Positions 1 to 8,026 of a DNA stretch of 64,000 bases are shown here, in pieces; within the stretch, counting starts at the first letter, position 1; each line of letters starts with the position of its first letter. The translations under genes and the position numbers were made by a program. A model generated the notes under the pieces. The model did no database searches, had not been told where the DNA came from, and saw only the letters and a list, made by a program, of their open reading frames with translations. Where the stretch lies: NCBI RefSeq assembly GCF_965283645.1, contig NZ_CBDIPG010000001.1, positions 3,162,001 to 3,226,000 on the forward strand, in the 5' to 3' direction. The stretch comes from Kordia sp965283645. Lineage in GTDB: Bacteria > Bacteroidota > Bacteroidia > Flavobacteriales > Flavobacteriaceae.

Positions 1-2357
1 ATACGCGCTGTGTTCGTATCTCCAATAAAAACAAACAAGTCTCCGTTTGATTGCGTTTCTGCCGTTACAGGCGTGTATGGCGTTCCTGTGCGGTAATTCC
101 AGCCAAGTGAGAATTTAAAATTCCCCATAGTGTACGAATGTGCCCAACGAAAATAATGGCGAATGTCATAATTCCCAGGAAATGCAACACCATTGTTTAT
201 ACGCGAAAACTCAAATTGGTTGTCGGTGTATGAGTAACTCACCCAAGTTTGATAGTTGTCAATTTTCTTTTCTACTAATAAATCAACACCATGTATTTTA
301 CTTCTTCCTTCAGTAAAAATTTCAATAACGCTTGTACTTCCAAAACTTCTGTTGAATGACGTTAGTCCTTTTATTATTTTGTAATATCCATCAATATCAA
401 CACGCCAACCGTTTTTATTAAATAAGAAACCAGTAGATATTTGCTGACTTTTTAAGACTGGGAATTCATCACCATTTGCAATTGCCCAAACTTGATTTTC
501 CAAACCTAAATTTGCCGTATTAAATTCTATAATCTGACTTACCGCTTGGTGTTTTAATTCGGCAGAAAGTGTTGTGCTAAAGTTTTTGTTAAGCTTTTTT
601 TCAATGTGTAAACGCGGTTCAAGAAATAGTTTTTTTGTAGTACTGAAATAGTTTGCACGTAAACCTGCATTTATAATTAGTGTTTTTTGATCGTTAAATT
701 TGTATGAAGTATATAGTGCATGCGAATTGTTTATACTTTCTTCAGCCGCTAAATACCTAGTAACACCTTCTTCATCGGCACTAAAACCTGAGAAGCTAAA
801 TGATACATCATTGGATGAGAATTGATATCCTGATTGGACTTCGTTTTTTTTATTGATTTTCCAAAAAGTATCATACGAAAACCCAATATCTTTGATTGTA
901 TTTCGTTTTTGATCTTCTTCTACTAATTGAATAATATCTCCTTGAAATCTACCTAAATAATCAAAGTCAAATTTTGAATGATATACATTCAGTTTATGCG
1001 AAAATTTTTCATTCCATTGTCGTTTCCAAAATGCACTCAATCCGGAGTTTTTAATGCTTAATTGATCGCGTGATGTTTCTTCAAAGAATTCAACTTTTGA
1101 ACCAAAATCAAGTTCGTTTTTTGTCATTAAATTACTCACCATAATTTCATCTTTATCAGAAATTTTTCCAATAAGTTTTACGGTATAATCTGTAAAAAAG
1201 AACCTGTTATTTGTTTCAGAAAAGATATTCTCAGCAACTTCAGTACCTTTTGTAATTTTGGTATTTTGAAATACACGTTCTGAGAAATTGTCGTATGTAA
1301 ATGTTTCCAACACATCTGTAAATGCCCTACGAGCTGATACGGTAACACCAATTTTTTTGCTGATTGGAACTTTTAAGTACGCATCGGCATGTGTCATATT
1401 GAATCCGAATCCGCCAGATAATTTTTCAGGAACTTTGGTGTCTGTCTGAATATCAATGACGCCTGAAATTCGATCTCCGTACCGTGTTTCTGTTCCGCTT
1501 TTGTAAATGGAAACTTCTTCTATTACATATGGGTTGAACGCAGATATTAAACCAAAAAAGTGTCCAGAATGATACATTTTTATTCCATCCCAAAGTATTA
1601 AGTTTTGATCTGGAGTTCCACCACGAATAAATAGTCCTGAAGCGGTTTCGTTTGGACTTTGAATGCCTGGCAATAGTTGAATACTTTGCAGTACGTCAGG
1701 TTCAGTAAGTCCTGGAAGAATTCCGAGTTTTGATGGGGAAATTGTTAATGCACCATTGTTTTGTTTGTTAATTCCAGAAGTTAGATAGTTACTTATAAGT
1801 ACTTCTTTTAAACTAAATTTTTCTGCAATTAATGGAATTTTTGCGCATGGTATTTCTTGTAGTTCTTTGGCAAGAATTTGTGTTGGTTTGTATCCTAAAT
1901 ACCGAACTTCTATAGTGTCTGATGGAAATGCTAAAAAGAGCTCAAAGTAGCCTTTTGAGTTGGAAACTGTTCCTTTGGATTGTGTTTTATTGACAATAGA
2001 AGCATCATTAATTGGCAACTCATTTTCGGCATCAACCAATACGCCACATATTCGTATTTTTCCTTCTTGTGATGGATCTCTGATGATGTAATAGCGATCG
2101 TTTACTTTTTCAAAAACAATAGGTGCTTGTGCTTGCAATCGTTGAAAAACAGTGTTTAGCGTTGCATCTTTCAGCCTAAGGGTTATTACTTTGTCTTTAG
2201 CCAATTCTGCACGATATGAAAATTTTATATCGTATGCTTTTTCAATGGTGGTAAGGACTTCTTGAAGCGGTTCATTTGTAAATGAGAGATCTACATTGCT
2301 TTGGGCAAACAATGTATTTGTGATGAATAGTAGAACAACACTTATAATTCTTCTCAT
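1..2357 (-). CDS. TonB-dependent receptor with STN domain, C-terminus cut by window edge
   Basis: This is an outer-membrane active transporter of the FecA type, with about 785 codons visible before it runs off the left edge. The protein starts MRRIISVVLLFITNTLFAQ, a signal peptide. An STN (secretin/TonB N-terminal) signalling domain covers roughly residues 20-95, a carboxypeptidase-like regulatory domain about 105-180, and a plug domain about 195-310 with the motif LFIRGGTPDQNLILWDG. Beta-barrel sequence follows. The STN domain is the part that normally contacts a FecR anti-sigma factor, and fecR and fecI homologues lie directly upstream on the same strand, so this is the regulated receptor of a cell-surface signalling unit. 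The substrate cannot be read from the sequence. Confidence 0.9.
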   Translation of the reverse strand, partial: MRRIISVVLLFITNTLFAQSNVDLSFTNEPLQEVLTTIEKAYDIKFSYRAELAKDKVITLRLKDATLNTVFQRLQAQAPIVFEKVNDRYYIIRDPSQEGKIRICGVLVDAENELPINDASIVNKTQSKGTVSNSKGYFELFLAFPSDTIEVRYLGYKPTQILAKELQEIPCAKIPLIAEKFSLKEVLISNYLTSGINKQNNGALTISPSKLGILPGLTEPDVLQSIQLLPGIQSPNETASGLFIRGGTPDQNLILWDGIKMYHSGHFFGLISAFNPYVIEEVSIYKSGTETRYGDRISGVIDIQTDTKVPEKLSGGFGFNMTHADAYLKVPISKKIGVTVSARRAFTDVLETFTYDNFSERVFQNTKITKGTEVAENIFSETNNRFFFTDYTVKLIGKISDKDEIMVSNLMTKNELDFGSKVEFFEETSRDQLSIKNSGLSAFWKRQWNEKFSHKLNVYHSKFDFDYLGRFQGDIIQLVEEDQKRNTIKDIGFSYDTFWKINKKNEVQSGYQFSSNDVSFSFSGFSADEEGVTRYLAAEESINNSHALYTSYKFNDQKTLIINAGLRANYFSTTKKLFLEPRLHIEKKLNKNFSTTLSAELKHQAVSQIIEFNTANLGLENQVWAIANGDEFPVLKSQQISTGFLFNKNGWRVDIDGYYKIIKGLTSFNRSFGSTSVIEIFTEGRSKIHGVDLLVEKKIDNYQTWVSYSYTDNQFEFSRINNGVAFPGNYDIRHYFRWAHSYTMGNFKFSLGWNYRTGTPYTPVTAETQSNGDLFVFIGDTNTAR

Positions 2358-2416
2358 ATTACGTTATGGTAAGTCTCTAATAGGCAAATGCTTTTTTTGG
2401 TATTAAAAAAGTTGGG

Positions 2417-3325
2417 CTAATTCGCCTTTTTAAGGATAACTGTATTTTCGTCCTTAAAAGTATATGAAATTTCCATAGGAACAAAGACCGTACGCAATGC
2501 AAGTTTCAAATTTTTATGAGAAAAACTTCCTGTAAAGCGTTGTGTTATATCTATGTTGTCGTGTATGAATGTTATTTCGTATTGATTCTGAATGGCATCA
2601 ATCACATGTTTTAAAGGGATTACACGGAAATTGCTTTCGCCTTCTCTCCATGTTTCGTCTTTGATGTTGAAGTCCCAATTTGATGTGTTGCCTTCCAATT
2701 GAGAAAATGCTTTTCCAACTGTTAAAATTGCTGTTTCATCATTTGAAGTTTCAACTTTTACTTTTCCTTCTGTACATTTTACTTCAAATAAGTTAGTTGC
2801 TGTTTTCACATTAAATTGTGTTCCAAGCACTTCAACAATTCCAGAATTTGTAGTAACCGTGAATTTTTCTCCTTTTTTTACTTTGAAATATGCTTCTCCA
2901 GAAAGTGAAACAGTTCTGTTGTTTTCCCAAGAATCTTTATCAAACGTAACACTTGATTTTGCATTTAATATTGCTTCTGAACCGTCTGGTAAAGCAACAA
3001 CCATTTGATCTCCATAACCTGTTTCAAATGTTTCTCCGGCAGTTGTGTATACATACGCAAATCCTACTACTAGCAGTATTACTGCGGCAGCTGCATACAT
3101 CCAAGAAGGAACAAGTTTTCTTGTTTTTGTTTCTTTTGTATCTTGAATTTTAGACAATAGGCGTTGCTTATCAAAAGAAGGTGCTTCAAACTTATTAGTT
3201 CCTTCAATAATTTTCATGTAATCTTGATATTCATCAGTGTTTTCAAAACGCGTTTTTTCCGCCTCTGAAATATCACCATTTAGCCATCTTGCTAAAAATG
3301 TATCGTCATATTTATCTTTCATCAT
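2417..3325 (-). CDS. FecR family anti-sigma factor
   Basis: Inner-membrane anti-sigma regulator, 302 aa. It has a cytoplasmic N-terminal part (about residues 1-70), one membrane segment near 74-96 (WMYAAAAVILLVVGFAYVY), a periplasmic FecR domain around 98-200 and a C-terminal DUF4974-type domain after about residue 230. It lies between the ECF sigma gene and the STN-containing receptor, the classic FecI-FecR-receptor order. By family knowledge it relays the occupied-receptor signal to the sigma factor. Two ATGs stand in tandem (MMKD); the second, 3 nt downstream, is equally possible. A GGTAGGGTATT motif sits between the sigma stop and this start. Confidence 0.9.
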   Translation of the reverse strand: MMKDKYDDTFLARWLNGDISEAEKTRFENTDEYQDYMKIIEGTNKFEAPSFDKQRLLSKIQDTKETKTRKLVPSWMYAAAAVILLVVGFAYVYTTAGETFETGYGDQMVVALPDGSEAILNAKSSVTFDKDSWENNRTVSLSGEAYFKVKKGEKFTVTTNSGIVEVLGTQFNVKTATNLFEVKCTEGKVKVETSNDETAILTVGKAFSQLEGNTSNWDFNIKDETWREGESNFRVIPLKHVIDAIQNQYEITFIHDNIDITQRFTGSFSHKNLKLALRTVFVPMEISYTFKDENTVILKKAN

Positions 3326-3363
3326 TTCTACTTGATTCGGTAATAGAACAGTTTTCTTTAAGA

Positions 3364-3374
3364 ATACCCTACCT
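3364..3374 (-). promoter_or_regulatory. GGTAGGGTATT motif between sigma factor and fecR
   Basis: The 11-mer GGTAGGGTATT lies in the 52-nt gap between the sigma gene and fecR, reading with the operon. The identical 11-mer recurs on the other strand 0.8 kb away, in the gene-free stretch upstream of the sigma gene. A shared promoter or RNA element recognised in both places is an inference. Confidence 0.3.
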
Positions 3375-3377
3375 TTT

Positions 3378-3890
3378 TTATATATTTCCTATTTCTTTTC
3401 TTAATGTTATTAATGCTTTGTGCATTCTTTTTTCTACCGCTTTTACAGAAAGTCCTATAATTTCTGCTATTTCATTGTACGTTTTTTTATCAATTCGGTT
3501 GAGTAAAAAAACCTCTCGTTGTCCGTCTGGTAATTTTGCAATGGTACGTTGCAGTTTTTCTTGAAATTCTTTTTCTCTTAAGACAAATTCGGGCGTTTCG
3601 TTAGAAACTTTGCCTGTATGTTGTTGTTTGTATTTTAATACTACTTTTTCATGTGCAACTTCATTTAAGAACATGTTGTTGGCTACTGTGTATAGATATG
3701 ATTTGGCTTTTGTAAAAATTACTTTCGCACAATTTTTCCAGAGTTTTATGAAAGCTTCTTGCACAATATCTTCCGCTTGTTGTTCACTTCCACATTTGTA
3801 GTATACAAAGTTGCGAAGTGTTTCAGCATTGGTATTGAATATGGTTTCGAAGTGTTTTGATTCACAAACAGATTTTTCCTCTGTAGCCAT
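3378..3890 (-). CDS. ECF sigma factor, FecI-like (RNA polymerase sigma-70 family)
   Basis: Extracytoplasmic-function sigma factor, 170 aa. Region 2 covers about residues 20-90, with the typical EQQAEDIVQEAFIKLWKN segment for core binding and -10 recognition. Region 4 helix-turn-helix lies at about 110-160 (LPDGQREVFLLNR, then NEIAEIIGLSVKAVEKRMHKAL). It is the first gene of the fecI-fecR-receptor unit. It is expected to direct transcription of the receptor when released by FecR. The start is ATG, with no Shine-Dalgarno sequence, as is usual in this phylum. Confidence 0.9.
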   Translation of the reverse strand: MATEEKSVCESKHFETIFNTNAETLRNFVYYKCGSEQQAEDIVQEAFIKLWKNCAKVIFTKAKSYLYTVANNMFLNEVAHEKVVLKYKQQHTGKVSNETPEFVLREKEFQEKLQRTIAKLPDGQREVFLLNRIDKKTYNEIAEIIGLSVKAVEKRMHKALITLRKEIGNI

Positions 3891-4189
3891 TAATTTCTAA
3901 GAATTAGTTTTTTTCCAAAACTACGCAATTTTATTTTTAGGTAATTTTTATGTGATTAACGCATTAAAATTCATTTAAAGAAATGATTGATTTTTTAAGT
4001 TTTTTCAAATTATTTAGAACGTATTTGTAGAAATTTCAAGAAAACGTAAATTATTTTTAATTTTTATAAAACGCAGCTATCCTTAATAAAAACAGGGTAT
4101 TCACCACCAATTCTTGATGATTTTAACATTTAATATTAAAATTATTTAATTTTTTTTTAAAATTATGGTAGGGTATTTTCCAGATAGCC

Positions 4190-4353
4190 TGTTTTATTAG
4201 CAAGTTAAGTTAAAATCAAAATTTTGTTATCTCTTTGAGATATTAAAGATTTTAAAACTAATGAAGTTCAATTAAGTCGGTTTTTTATTAGTTGAAAATA
4301 AGTGGCAGCAAAGCTATTGAGATCGAGGCTAAAGTCTTTGTTGCCCTTTTTTT
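4190..4353 (+). ncRNA. Candidate small RNA 1 ending at an intrinsic terminator
   Basis: The 3' end is defined by a 10-bp stem (GGCAGCAAAG pairing with CTTTGTTGCC, one G-U pair) followed by a run of seven Ts. Upstream lies a further possible helix (AAACTAAT with ATTAGTT). No open reading frame precedes the terminator on this strand, and the nearest gene on the right is convergent. The 5' end is not determined and the boundary given is approximate. No known RNA family was recognised. Confidence 0.3.
4304..4353 (+). terminator. Rho-independent terminator
   Basis: A 10-bp stem of GGCAGCAAAG and CTTTGTTGCC with a 22-nt loop is followed by C and seven Ts. The T tract is on the plus strand only, so it does not serve the minus-strand gene to the right. 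Confidence 0.65.
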
Positions 4354-4364
4354 AACTATATAAT

Positions 4365-4515
4365 ACACATAAGAGGTTGGGAAAAGATTGCTATGAAAAA
4401 CAAATAACAACTCCGAATAGTTGTTTTTAAGAAATTCGGGAAAAAGAAAATACATCTCAAACCTATTTACTAGTTTTTCTTCCCTCGGTAATTCTAAATT
4501 TATCGAGGTTTTTTT
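4365..4515 (+). ncRNA. Candidate small RNA 2 with mutually exclusive hairpins
   Basis: Between the first terminator and a second one lies about 150 nt with dense pairing potential. AACAACT pairs with AGTTGTT, and CCGAAT inside that loop can instead pair with ATTCGG 3' of it. GGGAA...GAAAA can pair with TTTTCTTCCC. The overlapping alternatives resemble a regulatory RNA switching between folds, but no downstream plus-strand gene exists to be regulated. The 5' end is a guess. Confidence 0.3.
4483..4515 (+). terminator. Rho-independent terminator
   Basis: The 9-bp stem CCTCGGTAA/TTATCGAGG (one G-U pair) has an 8-nt loop and is followed by seven Ts on the plus strand. On the minus strand there is no T tract, so it does not serve the beta-barrel gene that ends just to the right. 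Confidence 0.65.
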
Positions 4516-4536
4516 CGCTTTAAAGTGAACGAATTA

Positions 4537-5208
4537 CTAAAATTTATCTTTTATTTTTTTCTTTCTTCCCATATTGAAGATTCCTATTTTTAGCCCTAAG
4601 CCAACAGAAAATCCTTTGATGTTATCGCGTCCATAAAAAGGCAATCGGAATGATTCTGAGATTCGATATCGAATTCCTGTTTCTATTTGTACAAAGCGTG
4701 AAACGTTGTACAATATGTTTACTCCAGGTTCTACTATAAAGAATGAATCGTAATCGTAGGTGTCGTTTTCTAACGGCGTTTCATCAAAATCACCATTTGC
4801 TTTTTTCTCAAGTATGGTAACGCCTCCGCCACCAATCATTAATGGAAATGACACACTTATAAAGCGGTTTCCAAATAGTATGGGTTCTAAGTGCAAGCCT
4901 CCATATCCACCAACCAAAAGTACCTCATCACCTTCATATACATCGGTATTGTTGGGTTGTTTGCTAAAAAATAAACTTCCAGAGAGTCCTATTTCAAATT
5001 TTCGATTGGCTACATACGCCAACTTTAGATTTACAAAACCTGCTTCTTCACCAGATATTCTTCCAAATTGTGGTGTAAATCCTAAATAAACTCCGTGTAC
5101 AATGTTGGTCCGATCGTCAAATTCGAAGTAATCGTTGGTTTCATCAGTTTGTGCTGTGAGTGTATTGAAAATGAATAGTATGAATACTGCAGTTACTAAC
5201 TTTTTCAT
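4537..5208 (-). CDS. Outer-membrane beta-barrel-like protein, last gene of sigma operon
   Basis: About 223 aa, starting at MKKLVTAVFILFIFNTLTAQ, a clear signal peptide. An upstream in-frame extension is not preferred because it would bury the signal. The mature part has many short Gly/aromatic-rich amphipathic strands (for example VHGVYLGFTPQFGR and IKGFSVGLGLKIGIF), as in small porin-like or OmpW-type barrels. It is the fourth gene of a sigma/anti-sigma/adhesin-like operon and begins 29 nt after the previous stop. No specific family is recognised; a role in the envelope is an inference from signal and composition. Confidence 0.6.
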   Translation of the reverse strand: MKKLVTAVFILFIFNTLTAQTDETNDYFEFDDRTNIVHGVYLGFTPQFGRISGEEAGFVNLKLAYVANRKFEIGLSGSLFFSKQPNNTDVYEGDEVLLVGGYGGLHLEPILFGNRFISVSFPLMIGGGGVTILEKKANGDFDETPLENDTYDYDSFFIVEPGVNILYNVSRFVQIETGIRYRISESFRLPFYGRDNIKGFSVGLGLKIGIFNMGRKKKIKDKF

Positions 5209-5237
5209 TTTGTATGATTGTTTCGTTTGTTTCGTAT

Positions 5238-6323
5238 TTATAATTCTTTTAATATGATCACGCCTTTGTAACCTGTACATGTAATGGTTCCAGTGTTTTT
5301 TGCGCCATATGAAGCGCTAATGCGTCTTATTTTGTCTTTTCTGTCTATAATTTCGCTTTCTATGTTCTCCATTGTTTTTGGAATACGTAAAACGCCTTGC
5401 TCAAGCTTAGCTTTAAAATTGAATGCTGTTTCCGAAATATTTATATATACTTCCGCTTCTGTTTGATTGATCTCTAAATTAGGCTCATTTTGTAGGTGTT
5501 TTAAAATTCGAAGTTCTCCGTAATTGAGATCGAGTTTTACTTTTCCTCCTACCGTTTTGAAAACCGTTTTTGAATGTTTTATGTTTCCTGAAATACTGTC
5601 AATTTTTACAATATTGATATTATCTTTGTTTGAATTGAGTTGTAAGTTTTTAATGTTGCTCAAGATCATTTCTGAACCATCAGAATCAATTTTTAAGTTG
5701 GTACCATTGTAAATTTCTAAACTAGCATCCTTTGATGTAATGAATGATTCATGAAGCTCTACAACATTTAGGCTAGCATGTTTTACTGTTATATTTGCAT
5801 TTTTTAATTCGTCTGAAATACGCAAATCGCCATGCTCCAGAACCGTTTTTAGATTTCCATTCCAACCAGATATGGTAATGTCACCATATTTGTTGTATAC
5901 TTCTATGGTTGCTTTTTTAGGAAGATATATAGTATAGTTTATGGTTGTTTTTTCGTTTTTGAACGGATCAATTTTACTAATGTATCGTCCTAAAAGTCCA
6001 CCTTCCTTTTTTTCAATTTTCGAAATAATTTTTACCTCAGCATTGGTTACCGTAATGTCTGTTTTTACTCTATCGAGCAGTTTTTGGGCTTTGTCTTCAT
6101 TTTTGCCTTCTGCTTCTATGTTTACTACAATTTCAATGGTGTTTTTGTCCCATCCCGTAAGGAAAATATTGCCATACAAATTTTCTAAGTACAGTTTATT
6201 TTCATCGGTAAATGTATGGGTTTCCCGAATTTCTTTATTGAGTTTATGTTGTCCTAACACATGTTGATAAGACAGTAAGCATAAGACTCCACAAAGGAAT
6301 GTTTTATAGAATGAGCTCGCCAT
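5238..6323 (-). CDS. DUF4097-like (adhesin-type) periplasmic beta-helix protein
   Basis: 361 aa with an N-terminal signal (MASSFYKTFLCGVLCLLSYQHVLGQ). The rest is a run of short beta strands with repeated patterns such as NLYGNIFLTGWDKNTIEI, YNKYGDITISGWNGNLKTV and LDLNYGELRIL, typical of DUF4097/DUF4098 proteins with a right-handed beta-helix look. Its start overlaps the end of the anti-sigma gene by 20 nt, so the two are translationally linked. In Bacteroidota such proteins often follow ECF sigma/anti-sigma pairs. The function of the family is not established. Confidence 0.65.
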   Translation of the reverse strand: MASSFYKTFLCGVLCLLSYQHVLGQHKLNKEIRETHTFTDENKLYLENLYGNIFLTGWDKNTIEIVVNIEAEGKNEDKAQKLLDRVKTDITVTNAEVKIISKIEKKEGGLLGRYISKIDPFKNEKTTINYTIYLPKKATIEVYNKYGDITISGWNGNLKTVLEHGDLRISDELKNANITVKHASLNVVELHESFITSKDASLEIYNGTNLKIDSDGSEMILSNIKNLQLNSNKDNINIVKIDSISGNIKHSKTVFKTVGGKVKLDLNYGELRILKHLQNEPNLEINQTEAEVYINISETAFNFKAKLEQGVLRIPKTMENIESEIIDRKDKIRRISASYGAKNTGTITCTGYKGVIILKEL

Positions 6324-6849
6324 CGTCTAAGGTGTTTTGAGTTGGATATGATCTGCGTAAGAGATCTTCCATGAGTTGTATTTTTTTTCTATAGTTGTTT
6401 ATGATTGCTTCTATGATTATTTGATTGTTGACGCCTTGTCTGAGTTCTTTTTTGAGATTGAGGTATTCTTGGTCTAATTCGTCTATGTAGCTTAAAAATT
6501 CTTCTTGCGCTACTTTGGATAAGTTGGTACTGCTTTTTACCAATTGAATTTGATTTTCCACCAACGATTTGTAATGCGTATCTATTTGACGGAATTCTTC
6601 ACTCACCATGTCATATTCTCCATCTAACTGATTTTCAGAAAAATACACAAACATGCAACCAAATAATAATACCACTGCCGCTGCAACTCTAAAAGAAGCT
6701 TTTTTCCATAATGGAATTACTTTTTTTGGTGTTTCGGGCAATTGCTCACTAATTTTTCCCCAAAGTTTTAGTTTGTCAACTTCGTCTATGGAATGATCAT
6801 CAAACTCATTTCTGTGGGATTGTATGTAGTTTTTTAATTCGTCTTTCAT
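6304..6849 (-). CDS. Putative membrane anti-sigma factor
   Basis: About 181 aa. The cytoplasmic N-terminal part is followed by a single membrane segment (FRVAAAVVLLFGCMFVYFSENQ, about residues 50-71) and a periplasmic, charged, probably coiled-coil C-terminal half. This matches the layout of small anti-sigma factors co-transcribed with ECF sigma genes. It begins 2 nt after the sigma stop. The ATG giving MKDELKN is chosen over an upstream TTG. Binding to the adjacent sigma factor is inferred from position and topology, not from a recognised domain. Confidence 0.65.
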   Translation of the reverse strand: MKDELKNYIQSHRNEFDDHSIDEVDKLKLWGKISEQLPETPKKVIPLWKKASFRVAAAVVLLFGCMFVYFSENQLDGEYDMVSEEFRQIDTHYKSLVENQIQLVKSSTNLSKVAQEEFLSYIDELDQEYLNLKKELRQGVNNQIIIEAIINNYRKKIQLMEDLLRRSYPTQNTLDDGELIL

Positions 6850-6851
6850 GA

Positions 6852-7388
6852 TCAATTAATTAATTGGATTAACTTCTTTTTGGCTCTGTGATATTGCGAT
6901 TTTGAAGTTGATACACTGATTTCTAAAATGTCTCCTATTTCTTTATGGTCATAACCTTCTATGAGGTATAAATTAATTATGGTTTGATAGCCGTTTGGCA
7001 ATTGTTGAATGGCTTTTTTTATGTTACTGATGTCTAAATTTTCTGTGCTTATGTCTTCTACTTTTTCTGGAATCCAATATTCTTGTGCTTCAATGGCAAC
7101 TAATGGAATTCGTTTTACTTTTAAGTAATTGATACTTTTATTGATGACAATTCGCTTTAACCACGAACCAAATGTACTTTCGTACTTAAACGACGCTAGG
7201 TTTTTAAACGCATCGATAAAACTATCTTGAACCACATCTTCCGCATCTTCTTTTACCTTTACAATCCGAATACTTACATTAAACATAGCATCTACGTATA
7301 GTGAATACAGTTTGTACTGCATTTTACGATCGCCAAGCTTGCTTTTTTCTACAAGATCTTTATGTGTAAATAGTATAGCGTTGTTCAC
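6852..7388 (-). CDS. ECF-type RNA polymerase sigma factor
   Basis: 178 aa. Region 2 lies at about residues 25-95 (KEDAEDVVQDSFIDAFKNL, FGSWLKRIVINKSINYL) and region 4 at about 125-178 (LPNGYQTIINLYLIEGYDHKEIGDIL, then STSKSQYHRAKKKL). The start is probably a GTG, because no in-frame ATG precedes the conserved N-terminus and the next ATG would remove 22 residues. It heads a four-gene operon with a membrane anti-sigma factor, an adhesin-like protein and a beta-barrel protein, so it likely governs an envelope response. Confidence 0.85.
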   Translation of the reverse strand: MNNAILFTHKDLVEKSKLGDRKMQYKLYSLYVDAMFNVSIRIVKVKEDAEDVVQDSFIDAFKNLASFKYESTFGSWLKRIVINKSINYLKVKRIPLVAIEAQEYWIPEKVEDISTENLDISNIKKAIQQLPNGYQTIINLYLIEGYDHKEIGDILEISVSTSKSQYHRAKKKLIQLIN

Positions 7389-7747
7389 TATGATATAAAA
7401 TATGGTATGCGGTTATGATTTGTTTCTTTTACTAAAGACAACAGTCTTTGACAAAGGTTGCATATTTTGATAAATAATTTTTCTTTTTTAGCAAAAACAG
7501 TCTTTTCGTAGCTTCTAAGACGTGTTTTTTTATTCTTTCTTCCTGATTTTTATACGATTAGGTAATTTAACCATTTTTTAAATCAAGTAATTATACGCTG
7601 AAAATTCTTCAGCTATCGTAAGATATTTGTAATGCAATCATTAAGAGTATAATTATTTAGTAGCTACATTCCTTTTTTTGATTGTTAAAGGTCGAATCTG
7701 AAAAGCCTTCACAAAAAGAGTAAGAACTAATTTAAAAATTACCTACC
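7389..7747. other. 359-bp divergent intergenic region
   Basis: It separates the leftward sigma operon from the rightward stefin-like gene. It carries promoters for both directions by necessity, but no strong match to the TTTG...TAnnTTTG pattern was found. The right end contains the conserved leader element listed separately. Otherwise nothing recognisable was seen. Confidence 0.4.
7687..7726 (+). promoter_or_regulatory. Conserved leader hairpin element, copy 1
   Basis: Pattern AAAGG-9 nt-AAAAGCCTT-AAAGAGTARGAA, 21 nt before the ATG of the stefin-like gene. AAGG pairs with CCTT. A second copy with the same fixed spacing precedes the Cys-rich 411-aa gene 4.7 kb away. The match is in the untranslated leader while the encoded proteins are unrelated, so it looks like a shared post-transcriptional signal. 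The function is unknown. Confidence 0.45.
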
Positions 7748-8014
7748 ATGTCAAACCTACCAGGAGCTTATTCTCCATACACATGTAAAATTGCAGCAGC
7801 AGCTGAAAAAGCTTTTGCACAAGCAATGAAAGGAATTGTTGGTGTACGTTACATGCCAGTTGCCGTTTCAACACAGATCGTTTCAGGAGTAAACTACAAA
7901 TTTTTCTGTAACACACAAGCCGCTACTATTATGCCATTAAATGGCGCGGCTATTGTAAGCATTTATGCACCTCTTGAAGGAGATGCTCATATTACTCATA
8001 TTCAAACCTTATAA
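7748..8014 (+). CDS. Stefin/cystatin-like small protein
   Basis: 88 aa, no signal peptide. It has the layout of a type-1 cystatin (stefin). A Pro-Gly pair near the N-terminus (LPGAYS, residues 4-9) is followed by an Ala-rich helix (about 14-30), a strand-loop-strand with the QxVxG inhibitory motif as QIVSG at 43-47 followed by VNYKFFC, and a second hairpin IVSIYAPLEGDAHITHIQ (69-86) matching the stefin C-terminal strands. Two Cys (13, 54) are present. Cystatins block papain-family cysteine proteases with exactly these three elements, so inhibition of such a protease is plausible but inferred. It is followed 12 nt later by an unknown gene, probably one operon, and preceded by a conserved leader element. 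Confidence 0.6.
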   Translation: MSNLPGAYSPYTCKIAAAAEKAFAQAMKGIVGVRYMPVAVSTQIVSGVNYKFFCNTQAATIMPLNGAAIVSIYAPLEGDAHITHIQTL

Positions 8015-8026
8015 AACCATATAATC

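Larger units (their letters stand above)
3891..4536. other. 646-bp gene-free stretch with structured-RNA signals
   Basis: No reading frame of substance is present. The stretch holds the promoter region of the sigma-factor operon (reading left), a second exact GGTAGGGTATT 11-mer at 4167-4177 on the plus strand with a weaker version at 4093-4101 (AACAGGGTATT), and two Rho-independent terminators reading rightward although no plus-strand gene precedes them. This points to one or two small non-coding RNAs, listed separately. Confidence 0.5.

Noticed and set aside
4483..4515. Terminator assigned to the minus-strand beta-barrel gene
   Set aside because: The T tract is only on the plus strand, so it cannot terminate leftward transcription.
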